Assembly: GCA_902482195.1 (NCBI GenBank)
Contig: CABSZQ010000024.1
Coordinates: 1 to 10,237, forward strand
Direction: 5' to 3'
Length of the DNA stretch: 10,237 bases
From: an uncultured Haemophilus sp.
GTDB lineage: Bacteria > Pseudomonadota > Gammaproteobacteria > Enterobacterales > Pasteurellaceae
In this document: positions 1 to 6,868 of the stretch, one piece after another
Layout: every line of letters starts with the position of its first letter
Position numbering within the stretch: the stretch's first letter is position 1
Notes under the pieces: model-generated
Seen by the model: only the letters and a program-made list of their open reading frames with translations
Told to the model about the DNA's origin: nothing
The model's database searches: none
Made by a program: the position numbers and the translations under genes

Positions 1-131
1 AGTGATTTAAGAATATAGCTTACTTTTTTCTCTGTATATATAGACAAAAAGCCTGCGAATTTTATACTTTTTGAGCAAAATTCCAAGTTTTGGATGAGCA
101 TTCTAATAAGTACGTTATATTCTCTTGAAAA

Positions 132-150
132 AGTAAACATTATCATTCAC
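132..150 (-). promoter_or_regulatory. Possible Fur box overlapping the orf1 promoter
   Basis: Read on the minus strand, the 19 bases match the classical Fur consensus GATAATGATAATCATTATC at 13 of 19 positions, including an unbroken AATGATAAT core. The right half is weaker. It overlaps the -35 element of the promoter at 146-174, a position suited to repression by iron-loaded Fur. AT-rich DNA gives such partial matches by chance, so this is tentative. Confidence 0.35.
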
Positions 151-174
151 ATGCAATTTTGTTTTACGTATAAT
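146..174 (+). promoter_or_regulatory. Sigma70-type promoter for orf1 (and perhaps nadN)
   Basis: TTCACA (146-151) and a perfect TATAAT (169-174) are separated by 17 bases, so transcription would start near 181. That leaves a leader of about 80 bases before the start codon at 262. A second weaker pair lies closer to the gene (TTTACG 206-211, TATATT 227-232, 15-base gap). Confidence 0.6.
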
Positions 175-261
175 CTAAGAAACTCTCAAATAGTTTTAGG
201 TCAAGTTTACGCGTTAAGCGGTATTTTATATTGATAAAATATCAGTTAAATGAGGTTTATT

Positions 262-1041
262 ATGAAAATCAGTTTTCATTCTGTGTTACTTGGATTAGCG
301 TCATGTATTGGCATTCAACAATCTGTGATAGCGAGTCCTCCTTCGTCTTCTCACCAATCAATATCTACTGAGTCCGCTGAGGCTTTAAAACAACAATTTT
401 CAATCGCTTTAGCCAAACAAGAAAAGCAACAAGTTTCGATTTTACAGAAAAAACTCACCGCACTTTTTTCTTTACCTCCCCAATTTCTTGATAATCAGAT
501 CCAAATAAGCGAAAAAATCCTCACTCGCATTTTTAAAACAGATAAAAATCTCACCCCTAAATTTCTTGATTATTTATACTTTGAACCGATAAATACTGGC
601 GATGCTAATTTAATTCAGGAAATGAAGAAAAACTTACTGGTGTCTTTTTTAGCGAATGAGCAGGCAAAAATTTATATTCGTCAAACAGATAATTCGGAGC
701 AATTTGTTCAGGCTTTAATAGAACGGGGAGCCAAACCAGATCAAATTATATTATTGTCTTTGGATGCTAAAGGCATATTTCAAAAAATTATTGAACAGAT
801 GCGTCAAGATTTTCCTAATCAAACAACTTTTTCTATTACTGAGAATCGAGTGAGTTTGATAACCCCTTCTTCTGAAATTAAGCCCCGCCTCGCTCTAGCC
901 AATATGATGTTTGCTCGCCAATTTAAAGGGGTGGAGGTTGATGATTTTTCGTATTTAGATCAAGCACGTGAAAATCTTCAACACAATAACTATGCTATTC
1001 GTTATAAGACTTTCCAAGCAATGCTTGAAGGCTTAAATTAA
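262..1041 (+). CDS. Unrecognised exported protein or lipoprotein (orf1, 259 aa)
   Basis: I do not recognise this protein's family. I chose the ATG at 262 because TGAGG at 251-255 sits six bases upstream. An in-frame ATG at 250 lacks a ribosome site. The N-terminus is a clear export signal: a Lys at residue 2, then a hydrophobic run through residue 17. Two processing routes are possible: signal peptidase I after Val-Ile-Ala (residue 24), or lipoprotein processing at Cys15 in a Leu-Ala-Ser-Cys lipobox. A Ser-rich linker follows, then a mostly helical, Gln/Lys-rich body with no visible catalytic motif or further membrane segment. It is therefore probably periplasmic or membrane-anchored. nadN starts 24 bases downstream with no terminator between, so the two may be co-transcribed. 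A possible Fur site lies on its promoter. The coding sequence holds an uptake signal at 457-465. Confidence 0.75.
   Translation: MKISFHSVLLGLASCIGIQQSVIASPPSSSHQSISTESAEALKQQFSIALAKQEKQQVSILQKKLTALFSLPPQFLDNQIQISEKILTRIFKTDKNLTPKFLDYLYFEPINTGDANLIQEMKKNLLVSFLANEQAKIYIRQTDNSEQFVQALIERGAKPDQIILLSLDAKGIFQKIIEQMRQDFPNQTTFSITENRVSLITPSSEIKPRLALANMMFARQFKGVEVDDFSYLDQARENLQHNNYAIRYKTFQAMLEGLN
457..465 (-). other. DNA uptake signal sequence (Haemophilus type)
   Basis: ACCGCACTT is an exact complement of the AAGTGCGGT core. It is followed on the minus strand by the AT-rich stretch (GAGTTTTTTC) usual for the extended signal. It lies inside orf1, where it encodes Leu-Thr-Ala-Leu, a common way for these signals to sit in genes. 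Confidence 0.85.
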
Positions 1042-1065
1042 TCCGTTTACTCACAAGGAGCCATT

Positions 1066-2877
1066 ATGTTTTTATCTAAAAAATCAGTTACCTTTGCAGT
1101 TAGTGCGTTAGCAATGCTTTGCTCAGGTGCAGCCTTTGCTAAAGAAGCGCCGCAAGCACATAAAGCTGTGGAGTTAAGTATCTTACATATTAACGACCAC
1201 CATTCTTACTTGGAACCGCACGAAGCGAGAATTAATTTAAATGGTCAACAAACAAAGGTTGATATTGGTGGTTTTTCTGCTGTGAATGGGAAACTTTATG
1301 AGTTACGTAAAAAGTATAAAAATCCATTAGTGCTACATGCAGGTGATGCGATTACCGGTACGCTGTATTTCACCCTTTTTGGTGGTTCTGCTGATGCGGC
1401 TGTCATGAATGCTGGTAATTTCCATTATTTTACTTTGGGTAACCATGAATTTGATGCGGGTAATGAAGGTTTATTAAAACTACTCGAGCCATTAAAAATC
1501 CCAGTACTTTCAGCCAATGTTATTCCTGATAAAAATTCAATTTTATATAACAAATGGAAACCTTACGATATTTTCACTGTGGATGGAGAAAAAATTGCTA
1601 TTATCGGTTTAGATACCGTGAATAAAACGGTTAATTCCTCTTCACCAGGTAAAGATGTGAAGTTCTATGATGAAATTGCTACTGCGCAAATTATGGCAAA
1701 TGCGCTAAAACAACAAGGTATTAATAAAATCATCTTACTTTCACATGCAGGAAGTGAAAAAAATATCGAAATCGCTCAAAAAGTAAATGATATTGATGTG
1801 ATCGTTACTGGCGATTCACATTATTTATACGGAAATGATGAATTACGTGGTTTAAAATTGCCAGTAATCTATGAATATCCACTTGAATTTAAAAATCCGA
1901 ATGGTGAACCTGTATTTGTAATGGAAGGTTGGGCTTATTCTGCTGTGGTGGGTGACTTAGGTGTTAAATTCAGCCCTGAAGGTATTGCGTCTATTACTCG
2001 TAAAATTCCTCATGTGTTAATGAGTTCTCATAAACTTCAAGTGAAAAATGCGGAAGGTAAATGGACTGAATTAACAGGCGATGAACGTAAAAAAGCGCTT
2101 GATACTTTAAAATCAATGAAGAGTATTTCACTTGATGATCATGATGCAAAAACAGACATGCTTATTTCAAAATATAAAAGTGAAAAAGATCGTTTAGCGC
2201 AAGAAATTGTTGGTGTCATCACTGGTTCTGCAATGCCGGGTGGTTCAGCGAACCGTATCCCAAATAAAGCAGGCTCTAATCCAGAAGGTTCTATCGCAAC
2301 GCGTTTTATTGCAGAAACAATGTATAATGAACTAAAAACGGTGGATTTAACGATTCAAAATGCGGGTGGTGTACGCGCAGATATTTTACCAGGCAATGTG
2401 ACTTTTAATGATGCTTATACTTTCTTGCCTTTCGGGAATACCTTATATACCTATAAAATGGAAGGTTCATTAGTGAAACAAGTGCTTGAAGATGCAATGC
2501 AATTTGCTTTAGTTGATGGCTCTACAGGGGCATTCCCTTATGGCGCAGGTATTCGTTACGAAGCTAATGAAACACCAAATGCGGAAGGTAAACGTTTAGT
2601 CAGCGTGGAAGTATTGAATAAACAAACCCAACAATGGGAACCAATTGATGATAATAAACGTTATCTCGTTGGTACCAATGCTTATGTAGCTAGCGGTAAA
2701 GATGGTTATAAAACGTTTGGTAAATTATTTAACGATCCAAAATATGAAGGCGTTGATACATACTTGCCTGATGCGGAAAGTTTCATTAAATTTATGAAAA
2801 AACATCCGCACTTTGAGGGTTATACTTCATCAAATGTGAAATTTAATGCTTCAACTGATGCGTTACCTAAAAAATAA
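1066..2877 (+). CDS. nadN: NAD nucleotidase / 5'-nucleotidase, periplasmic
   Basis: This metal-dependent enzyme of the 5'-nucleotidase family splits NAD to NMN and AMP and dephosphorylates NMN to nicotinamide riboside, which V-factor-dependent Haemophilus then imports. Its 603 aa is the usual NadN length. A Sec signal peptide covers residues 1-25 (Lys5-Lys6, hydrophobic core, cleavage after Ala-Phe-Ala). The N-terminal calcineurin-like phosphoesterase domain (about 35-310) shows the metal and catalytic motifs: Asn-Asp-His-His at 43-46, Gly-Asp at 93-94, Gly-Asn-His-Glu at 125-128, Ser-His-Ala-Gly at 226-229 and Gly-Asp-Ser-His at 249-252. The C-terminal substrate domain (about 380-595) shows Gly-Gly-Val-Arg at 434-437, the Phe-Leu-Pro-Phe-Gly-Asn segment at 453-458 and Ser-Gly-Lys-Asp-Gly-Tyr at 543-548. 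The ribosome site AAGGAG is at 1055-1060. It follows orf1 closely and ends in a strong terminator. General UshA-type nucleotidase is the alternative, but length and context favour NadN. Confidence 0.93.
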   Translation: MFLSKKSVTFAVSALAMLCSGAAFAKEAPQAHKAVELSILHINDHHSYLEPHEARINLNGQQTKVDIGGFSAVNGKLYELRKKYKNPLVLHAGDAITGTLYFTLFGGSADAAVMNAGNFHYFTLGNHEFDAGNEGLLKLLEPLKIPVLSANVIPDKNSILYNKWKPYDIFTVDGEKIAIIGLDTVNKTVNSSSPGKDVKFYDEIATAQIMANALKQQGINKIILLSHAGSEKNIEIAQKVNDIDVIVTGDSHYLYGNDELRGLKLPVIYEYPLEFKNPNGEPVFVMEGWAYSAVVGDLGVKFSPEGIASITRKIPHVLMSSHKLQVKNAEGKWTELTGDERKKALDTLKSMKSISLDDHDAKTDMLISKYKSEKDRLAQEIVGVITGSAMPGGSANRIPNKAGSNPEGSIATRFIAETMYNELKTVDLTIQNAGGVRADILPGNVTFNDAYTFLPFGNTLYTYKMEGSLVKQVLEDAMQFALVDGSTGAFPYGAGIRYEANETPNAEGKRLVSVEVLNKQTQQWEPIDDNKRYLVGTNAYVASGKDGYKTFGKLFNDPKYEGVDTYLPDAESFIKFMKKHPHFEGYTSSNVKFNASTDALPKK

Positions 2878-2933
2878 AAGCTAAAATATATTGAAAATAG
2901 CGCGTATTTAACACTCGATTTTATACCTCAGGC

Positions 2934-2977
2934 AAACCCACTTTATAGACCATCTGGTAAAGGTGGGTTTATTTTTT
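2934..2977 (+). terminator. Rho-independent terminator after nadN
   Basis: AAACCCAC (2934-2941) pairs with GTGGGTTT (2963-2970), with a few further pairs inside, followed by ATTTTTT. It lies 57 bases after the nadN stop. On the other strand the stem is preceded by A residues but followed by few T residues, so it is mainly a plus-strand terminator. Confidence 0.9.
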
Positions 2978-3036
2978 GTCGTTTTATCTCTTTCTATTAC
3001 ATTTCACTTTAGATTGCCATTCAAGCAGTCAGTTTC

Positions 3037-3047
3037 GTAGAGTTTTT
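3037..3047 (+). repeat. Short direct repeat, left copy
   Basis: GTAGAGTTTTT occurs here and again at 3283-3293, and the similarity extends weakly on both sides (GTTT before, CC after). The two copies bracket most of the transposase remnant. They could be a trace of insertion or deletion. Eleven AT-rich bases is also within reach of chance, and the right copy lies within sequence I read as transposase-derived. Confidence 0.35.
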
Positions 3048-3089
3048 ACCATTACCTCATATTAATAAAGTCTGAATTATAAAAAGCGT

Positions 3090-3112
3090 AAAAAAGCCCA
3101 TAGCACAAGGGC
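3090..3112 (-). terminator. Weak possible terminator on the minus strand
   Basis: On the minus strand GCCC (from 3112) and GGGC (to 3096) form a four-pair stem with a nine-base loop, followed by six T residues. It lies inside the end of the transposase remnant. The stem is short, so function is doubtful. Confidence 0.3.
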
Positions 3113-3129
3113 ATTTTCTTGATATTTTG

Positions 3130-3184
<55 letters not shown>

Positions 3185-3282
3185 ATGTGTACTTTCGACG
3201 AACCTCTGTAATGGGCATAACTATGTCTATGGTGTTGTTCTGCTTCCGTAAAGTTATGCTCAACCATTTTTGCTAGACGTTT

Positions 3283-3293
3283 GTAGAGTTTTT
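3283..3293 (+). repeat. Short direct repeat, right copy
   Basis: This is the second copy of GTAGAGTTTTT, 246 bases from the first. On the minus strand it encodes part of the Lys-Leu-Tyr-Lys segment of the transposase remnant. That argues against it being a simple target-site duplication of that element. Confidence 0.3.
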
Positions 3294-3308
3294 CCCTTGC
3301 TCCGATGA

Positions 3309-3608
3309 CTTAACTGCATTGGCATTTTGAGTAGTGTAAAAGCGCATTTTGTTCAACAACGTGCCGATATTGTAGAAATGGAAGGAAAAATTTGGCTCAA
3401 CCTCGCCAATCCTTTAACCTTACTTGGTGTGCATGGTTATGATGAACCTCCACACATAACCGATTGTAAAATTAAAATTTTTATTTCATCTGATTTAGAT
3501 GATCAGACGTTTGATAAGCTTACTGAAGCTGCATTAAGAAATTGTTTTATCTACAATACATTAAATAAAACGTTTTCTTTTACTGTCTTGTTTGAGCAAG
3601 TTTTGTAA
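3309..3608 (+). pseudogene. Decayed OsmC-like gene, C-terminal part
   Basis: The plus-strand frame ending at 3608 encodes LNCIGILSSVKAHFVQQ followed by a segment ending in DLDDQTFDKLTEAALRNCFI and YNTLNKTFSFTVLFE. This is the pattern of the second half of OsmC-family proteins: a first Cys (codon 3315-3317) at the start of the central helix, a beta strand, an Asp-Leu-x-x-x-x-x-x-x-Leu helix, and a second Cys (codon 3543-3545) with Xaa-Thr-Leu after it. OsmC/Ohr proteins detoxify organic hydroperoxides with these two Cys. The N-terminal half is missing, a TGA at 3306-3308 closes the frame just before the first Cys, and the only start in the open part (TTG at 3327) has no ribosome site and would drop the first Cys. 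I infer a gene broken near the insertion-sequence remnant. A short expressed orphan protein is less likely. Confidence 0.6.
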
Positions 3609-3641
3609 TTCATTATATCAGTTAAAAATACGACTTAAATT

Positions 3642-3686
3642 AAATACCATCAATATTTTCCTAATTTGAAATAATTGGTATTTTTT
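3642..3686 (+). terminator. Weak possible terminator after the OsmC remnant
   Basis: AAATACCA (3642-3649) can pair with TGGTATTT (3676-3683), and a run of six T residues follows from 3681. The stem is AT-rich and the loop is 26 bases, so it would be a poor terminator. The same right arm can instead pair with ATACCA at 3688-3693. Confidence 0.3.
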
Positions 3687-3693
3687 GATACCA
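3676..3693. promoter_or_regulatory. Perfect dyad upstream of the transporter, possible operator
   Basis: TGGTATTTTTTGATACCA is a 6-base inverted repeat with a 6-base centre. A third half-site, ATACCA, lies at 3644-3649. It sits about 50 bases upstream of the putative -35 of the transporter promoter, so a regulator site is possible. No known operator is recognised. Confidence 0.3.
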
Positions 3694-3706
3694 TAAATGC
3701 ACTTTT

Positions 3707-3741
3707 GGAAACAATCCACTCAAATCCTACTGAGCGTTTCC
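3707..3741 (+). other. Two-part hairpin upstream of the transporter promoter
   Basis: GGAAAC (3707-3712) pairs with GTTTCC (3736-3741). Inside, CTCA (3719-3722) pairs with TGAG (3731-3734) around an eight-base loop. No T run follows, so it is not a standard terminator. It directly abuts the putative -35, and its role is unknown. Confidence 0.35.
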
Positions 3742-3770
3742 TTCAAAATCGCACTTCTCCGTGCTATCAT
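3742..3770 (+). promoter_or_regulatory. Candidate promoter for the BCCT transporter
   Basis: TTCAAA (3742-3747) and TATCAT (3765-3770) are 17 bases apart, giving a start near 3777 and a leader of about 87 bases. The leader has a small dyad, GATGGTTCCATC (about 3775-3786), and then an AT-rich stretch before the ribosome site. Confidence 0.45.
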
Positions 3771-3863
3771 TTGCGATGGTTCCATCTCACCATTTAGGGC
3801 TTAAAGCCTTATTTTATTTAATCTGATTTTATTTTTATTCACTTAATTTTTAAGGGGGAAGCG

Positions 3864-5891
3864 TTGTCTTTATCTAAATTTATGGAAAAGCAAACGTCGT
3901 TCAATCCTTTAGTGATTGGTGCAACGTTATTTTTTGTGGTGTTGCTTGTCGCGATGATTTTAATCGCACCTGAACAAACACAAACTTTATTAAATGCTGC
4001 TAAATCGGGCATTTTTGCCAACTTTAGTTGGTTTTACGTATTAGCATTCTCAGTATTTTTGGGCTTTTTAGTCATTTTATCAGTCAGTAGCCTAGGTAAT
4101 ATCAAATTAGGCAATGATGAAGAAGAGCCTGAATTTAGTTTTCTGTCTTGGTTGGCGATGTTATTTGCTGCCGGTATGGGGGTAGGGTTGATGTTCTTTG
4201 GTGTAGCAGAACCATTGACGCATTACTTATCTGATATTACCACAGGCAGCGCAGAGCATAAGCAACAAGAAGCCTTGTTACACACCTTATTCCACTGGGG
4301 AATTCATGCCTGGGCGGTGTATGGCACGATTGCGTTGGCATTGGCTTACTTTGGATTCCGTTACAAATTACCTTTGGCATTACGTTCTTGTTTCTATCCG
4401 TTATTGAAAGAGCGTATTAATGGCAAGTTAGGCGATCTTATCGACATTATGGCGTTACTTGCCACCTTATTTGGTGTTATCACAACATTAGGTTTTGGTG
4501 CATCACAATTGGGTGCAGGCTTACATCAATTAGGCTGGATTAGCGAAAATAGCTTCAGCTTGCAAGTTGTCGTAATTGCCGTGGTAATGAGTTTAGCGAT
4601 ATTTTCCGCGATTTCCGGTGTAGGGAAAGGGGTAAAAATCTTAAGTGAGCTGAATTTAACATTAGCTTTCTGTTTGTTGATTTTCGTCTTAGTGGCGGGG
4701 CCAACACTTTATTTATTATCCGCTTTTAGCGACAATATCGGAACTTATCTCAGCAACTTAGTCCAATTAAGCTTCAAAACCTATGTTTATGAACAAGAAC
4801 ATACTGGCTGGTTTAGCGGTTGGACAATTCTGTATTGGGCATGGTGGTGTTCTTGGGCACCATTTGTCGGTTTATTTATTGCGCGTATCTCGAGAGGACG
4901 TACCATTCGCGAATTTATTTTTGGCGTGTTGGTGATTCCTAGCATGTTCGGCATCTTGTGGTTTACCGTATTTGGTAATACGGCCATTTGGTTGAATGAT
5001 GGTGAAGCTGCAGGTACGTTAGGACAAATGATTTCTTCGCCTGAAACGTTGCTCTTTAAGTTCTTAGATTATTTACCGCTTTCTGGTGTGACGGGTTTAG
5101 TGAGTTTGGTGGTGATTTCTTTATTCTTTATCACCTCGGCAGACTCCGGTATTTATGTATTAAATAACATTGCATCACGCGATAAAAGCCTTGCAGCACC
5201 TCGTTGGCAGGCTGTGATGTGGGGTGTATTAATGTCAGTCGTCGCGATTGTTTTAATGCAATCGGGTGGTTTGGCAAACCTGCAGGCAATGACCTTGTTG
5301 GTAGCATTACCTTTTGCGATGTTGATGTTGCTGATGTGCTTTAGTTTATGGAAAGGCTTGAGTGCAGATAAAAAATATTTTGATACCAAAGTTAATCCAA
5401 CCAGTATTTTCTGGACAGGTGATAAGTGGAAAGAACGTTTGGAACAAATGATGAACCAAACGCAAGAAAAAGATATTTTACGCTTCCTTAAACATACGGT
5501 ATTACCGGCTATGCGTGAGCTACGCCAAGAGTTAATTAGTAAATATGAATTGAGTGTGCAAATTAACACGTTATTTGATCAAGATGAACCTGCAGTCGAG
5601 TTAGTCATTCAAAAAGATTTGATGCGAGACTTTATGTACGGGGTGAAATCTATCGGTCGTGAGGTGTCAGAGCAATTAATTAATGATGATAACTTGCCAC
5701 ATATCCAACATAGTATGACCTATGAGCCATACACTTATTTCTTTGATGGTCGAGTGGGTTATGATGTGCAATATATGGACCAAGATGAATTGATTGCCGA
5801 TATGTTGAAACATTATGAACGTTACTTAAGTTTGCTAGACGATGTGGGTCAAGAATTGATGGCACATGAGCAAACAGAACTGGCTGAATAA
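3864..5891 (+). CDS. BCCT-family betaine/choline/carnitine-type transporter with long C-terminal tail
   Basis: This is an inner-membrane osmolyte importer of the betaine/choline/carnitine transporter family. It has about 12 membrane segments over residues 15-495. The family's glycine-rich segment Gly-Met-Gly-Val-Gly-Leu-Met-Phe-Phe-Gly-Val-Ala-Glu-Pro is at 104-117. The tryptophan-rich signature is at 320-329 (Trp-Thr-Ile-Leu-Tyr-Trp-Ala-Trp-Trp), followed by Arg-Ile-Ser-Arg-Gly-Arg-Thr. Ser-Ala-Asp-Ser-Gly is at 425-429. Residues about 500-675 form a hydrophilic, acidic cytosolic tail, as in E. coli BetT (677 aa), where the tail affects osmotic control. The start is TTG, chosen because AAGGGGGAA (3852-3860) lies just upstream. 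The ATG at 3882 has no ribosome site. No choline dehydrogenase gene is adjacent, so glycine betaine, carnitine or choline are all possible substrates. It has its own promoter and terminator and stands alone. Confidence 0.9.
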   Translation: MSLSKFMEKQTSFNPLVIGATLFFVVLLVAMILIAPEQTQTLLNAAKSGIFANFSWFYVLAFSVFLGFLVILSVSSLGNIKLGNDEEEPEFSFLSWLAMLFAAGMGVGLMFFGVAEPLTHYLSDITTGSAEHKQQEALLHTLFHWGIHAWAVYGTIALALAYFGFRYKLPLALRSCFYPLLKERINGKLGDLIDIMALLATLFGVITTLGFGASQLGAGLHQLGWISENSFSLQVVVIAVVMSLAIFSAISGVGKGVKILSELNLTLAFCLLIFVLVAGPTLYLLSAFSDNIGTYLSNLVQLSFKTYVYEQEHTGWFSGWTILYWAWWCSWAPFVGLFIARISRGRTIREFIFGVLVIPSMFGILWFTVFGNTAIWLNDGEAAGTLGQMISSPETLLFKFLDYLPLSGVTGLVSLVVISLFFITSADSGIYVLNNIASRDKSLAAPRWQAVMWGVLMSVVAIVLMQSGGLANLQAMTLLVALPFAMLMLLMCFSLWKGLSADKKYFDTKVNPTSIFWTGDKWKERLEQMMNQTQEKDILRFLKHTVLPAMRELRQELISKYELSVQINTLFDQDEPAVELVIQKDLMRDFMYGVKSIGREVSEQLINDDNLPHIQHSMTYEPYTYFFDGRVGYDVQYMDQDELIADMLKHYERYLSLLDDVGQELMAHEQTELAE

Positions 5892-5898
5892 TAAGACT

Positions 5899-5940
5899 AA
5901 AGTGCGGTTGAAAATCCTCTAATTTTTTGACCGCACTTTT
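5899..5940. terminator. Terminator made of an inverted pair of uptake signals
   Basis: AAAGTGCGGT (5899-5908) and ACCGCACTTT (5930-5939) are inverted exact uptake-signal cores. The stem extends inward through two G-T pairs and AAAA/TTTT to about 16 pairs with a nine-base loop. A T run follows on plus, and the mirror-image A run precedes it, so it could act in both directions. It closes the transporter gene 8 bases after its stop, before the tat promoter. Paired signals acting as terminators are well known in Haemophilus. Confidence 0.9.
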
Positions 5941-5951
5941 AAAATTACCTC

Positions 5952-5980
5952 TTGAGACAAATGCATAAAAAGAGTATATT
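5952..5980 (+). promoter_or_regulatory. Promoter of the tatABC operon
   Basis: TTGAGA (5952-5957) and TATATT (5975-5980) are separated by exactly 17 bases. Transcription would start near 5987, giving a leader of about 35 bases that contains the ribosome site ACGGAG at 6008-6013. Confidence 0.65.
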
Positions 5981-6020
5981 CAAGCCCAAATTTTCAATTT
6001 AATTCTAACGGAGTTTTTCT

Positions 6021-6251
6021 ATGTTTGGTTTATCCCCAGCACAAATGATTATTTTATTAGTCGTGATTTTATTAGTATTCGGTACCAAAAAATTACGCAA
6101 TGCGGGATCTGATCTTGGCGCAGCAGTAAAAGGCTTTAAAAAAGCGATGTCTGATGACGAGCCGAAAAAAGATGCGGAATTTACTCAAATTAAAGACGGT
6201 ACAACCACCGCTGAAAAAACTGAAACTGTAAAAGATAAAGAACAGGCATAA
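6021..6251 (+). CDS. tatA: Sec-independent (twin-arginine) translocase subunit TatA
   Basis: TatA forms the oligomeric, membrane-thinning part of the twin-arginine translocase, which exports folded proteins. The 76-residue protein has a short N-terminal membrane helix (about residues 5-20) with Gln8, the position that is Gln in E. coli TatA. Phe-Gly-Thr-Lys-Lys-Leu follows at the hinge, then an amphipathic helix with Gly-Ser-Asp-Leu-Gly and [10 protein letters not shown], nearly as in E. coli. The tail is short, charged and Lys/Thr/Glu-rich. It is the first gene of the operon, with its own promoter. tatB begins two bases after its stop. Confidence 0.96.
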   Translation: MFGLSPAQMIILLVVILLVFGTKKLRNAGSDLGAAVKGFKKAMSDDEPKKDAEFTQIKDGTTTAEKTETVKDKEQA

Positions 6252-6253
6252 CC

Positions 6254-6859
6254 GTGTTTGATATTGGTTTTTCCGAACTTGTTTTATTGATGCTTGTGGG
6301 CTTAGTAGTACTAGGCCCTAAGCGTTTACCTGTGGCTATTCGCACGGTAATGGGCTGGGTGAAAACGATCCGTGGGTTGGCAGCTAATGTTCAAAATGAA
6401 TTAAAACAAGAGCTTAAATTGCAAGAATTGCAAGATAGCATTAAGAAAGCGGAACAACTGAATCTAAAACAGCTTTCCCCAGACTTAAGTAAAACCGTTG
6501 AAGAGCTGAAAGAGCAGGCTCAAAAAATGCGTGCAGAGCTAGAAGAAAAAGCGGCTGCAGCGGGCACAACGGTAGAAGAGCAAATTAAAGAAATTAAAAG
6601 TGCGGCTGAAAATTCGGCTGATTCTGCTGAAAAACTCGTGGTGAATTCACAAGAAACTACAGAAAAACCAGCTGAAACAGCATCGACAGAGCATGTAGAG
6701 AATGAACTTGCTGAAGTTTCAGAACCTGAAAAAACAGAAGTGGATTTGACCGCACTTGAAGCCCATGAACAAGCTGAATTAACCGAGCGTTTATCTGATT
6801 ACTATTCGCCGGATGATGTGGAACTGCAACCAGCACCTAAATCTGAAGCTAAGTCCTAG
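6254..6859 (+). CDS. tatB: Twin-arginine translocase subunit TatB
   Basis: TatB pairs with TatC to form the receptor complex for twin-arginine signal peptides. The start is GTG, two bases after the tatA stop. The only ribosome-like sequence (ACAGG, 6242-6246) is weak, so translation is probably coupled to tatA. The N-terminus is typical: Met-Phe-Asp-Ile-Gly-Phe-Ser-Glu with Glu8, one membrane helix, then Leu-Gly-Pro-Lys-Arg-Leu-Pro and an amphipathic helix. Residues about 45-115 are a Lys/Glu/Gln-rich likely coiled coil. Residues about 115-201 are acidic, Glu/Ala/Thr-rich and probably disordered. At 201 aa it is longer than E. coli TatB (171), with the extra length in this tail. The gene holds an uptake signal at 6749-6757. 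Confidence 0.95.
   Translation: MFDIGFSELVLLMLVGLVVLGPKRLPVAIRTVMGWVKTIRGLAANVQNELKQELKLQELQDSIKKAEQLNLKQLSPDLSKTVEELKEQAQKMRAELEEKAAAAGTTVEEQIKEIKSAAENSADSAEKLVVNSQETTEKPAETASTEHVENELAEVSEPEKTEVDLTALEAHEQAELTERLSDYYSPDDVELQPAPKSEAKS
6749..6757 (-). other. DNA uptake signal sequence
   Basis: Exact ACCGCACTT inside the tatB tail, encoding part of Asp-Leu-Thr-Ala-Leu. A near match, AAGTGCGGC, lies at 6598-6606 in the same gene. Both fall in the low-constraint tail region. Confidence 0.8.
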
Positions 6860-6868
6860 AGAATAATT

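Larger units (their letters stand above)
1..249. other. Upstream intergenic region, no gene seen
   Basis: All frames on both strands are closed by frequent stops, and no protein or RNA gene is recognisable. The stretch is strongly AT-rich. Its right half holds the promoter and Fur-like sequence listed separately. It may include the 3' flank of a gene outside the window, but no terminator hairpin is evident. Confidence 0.6.

Noticed and set aside
250..261. Start of orf1 at ATG 250
   Set aside because: Nothing like a ribosome site precedes it, while its own bases TGAGG serve the ATG at 262. It is kept only as an alternative because it affects the lipoprotein question.
1096..1125. Lipoprotein signal in NadN (Cys19)
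   Set aside because: The residue before Cys19 is Leu, which does not fit a lipobox, and a good signal peptidase I site follows at Ala25.
3327..3608. Intact 93-residue gene starting at TTG 3327
   Set aside because: There is no ribosome site. The OsmC-like similarity continues upstream of this start to a Cys codon at 3315 and is then cut by a stop, so a broken gene is the better reading.
3776..3863. Riboswitch in the transporter leader
   Set aside because: The leader is short and AT-rich with only a small dyad. No conserved riboswitch core is recognisable.
3839..5865. Minus-strand open frames opposite the transporter gene (3839-4021, 4787-4987, 5153-5569, 5680-5865)
   Set aside because: They lie wholly or almost wholly antisense to a well-supported membrane protein gene, have no ribosome sites or recognisable products, and look like shadows of its codon use.
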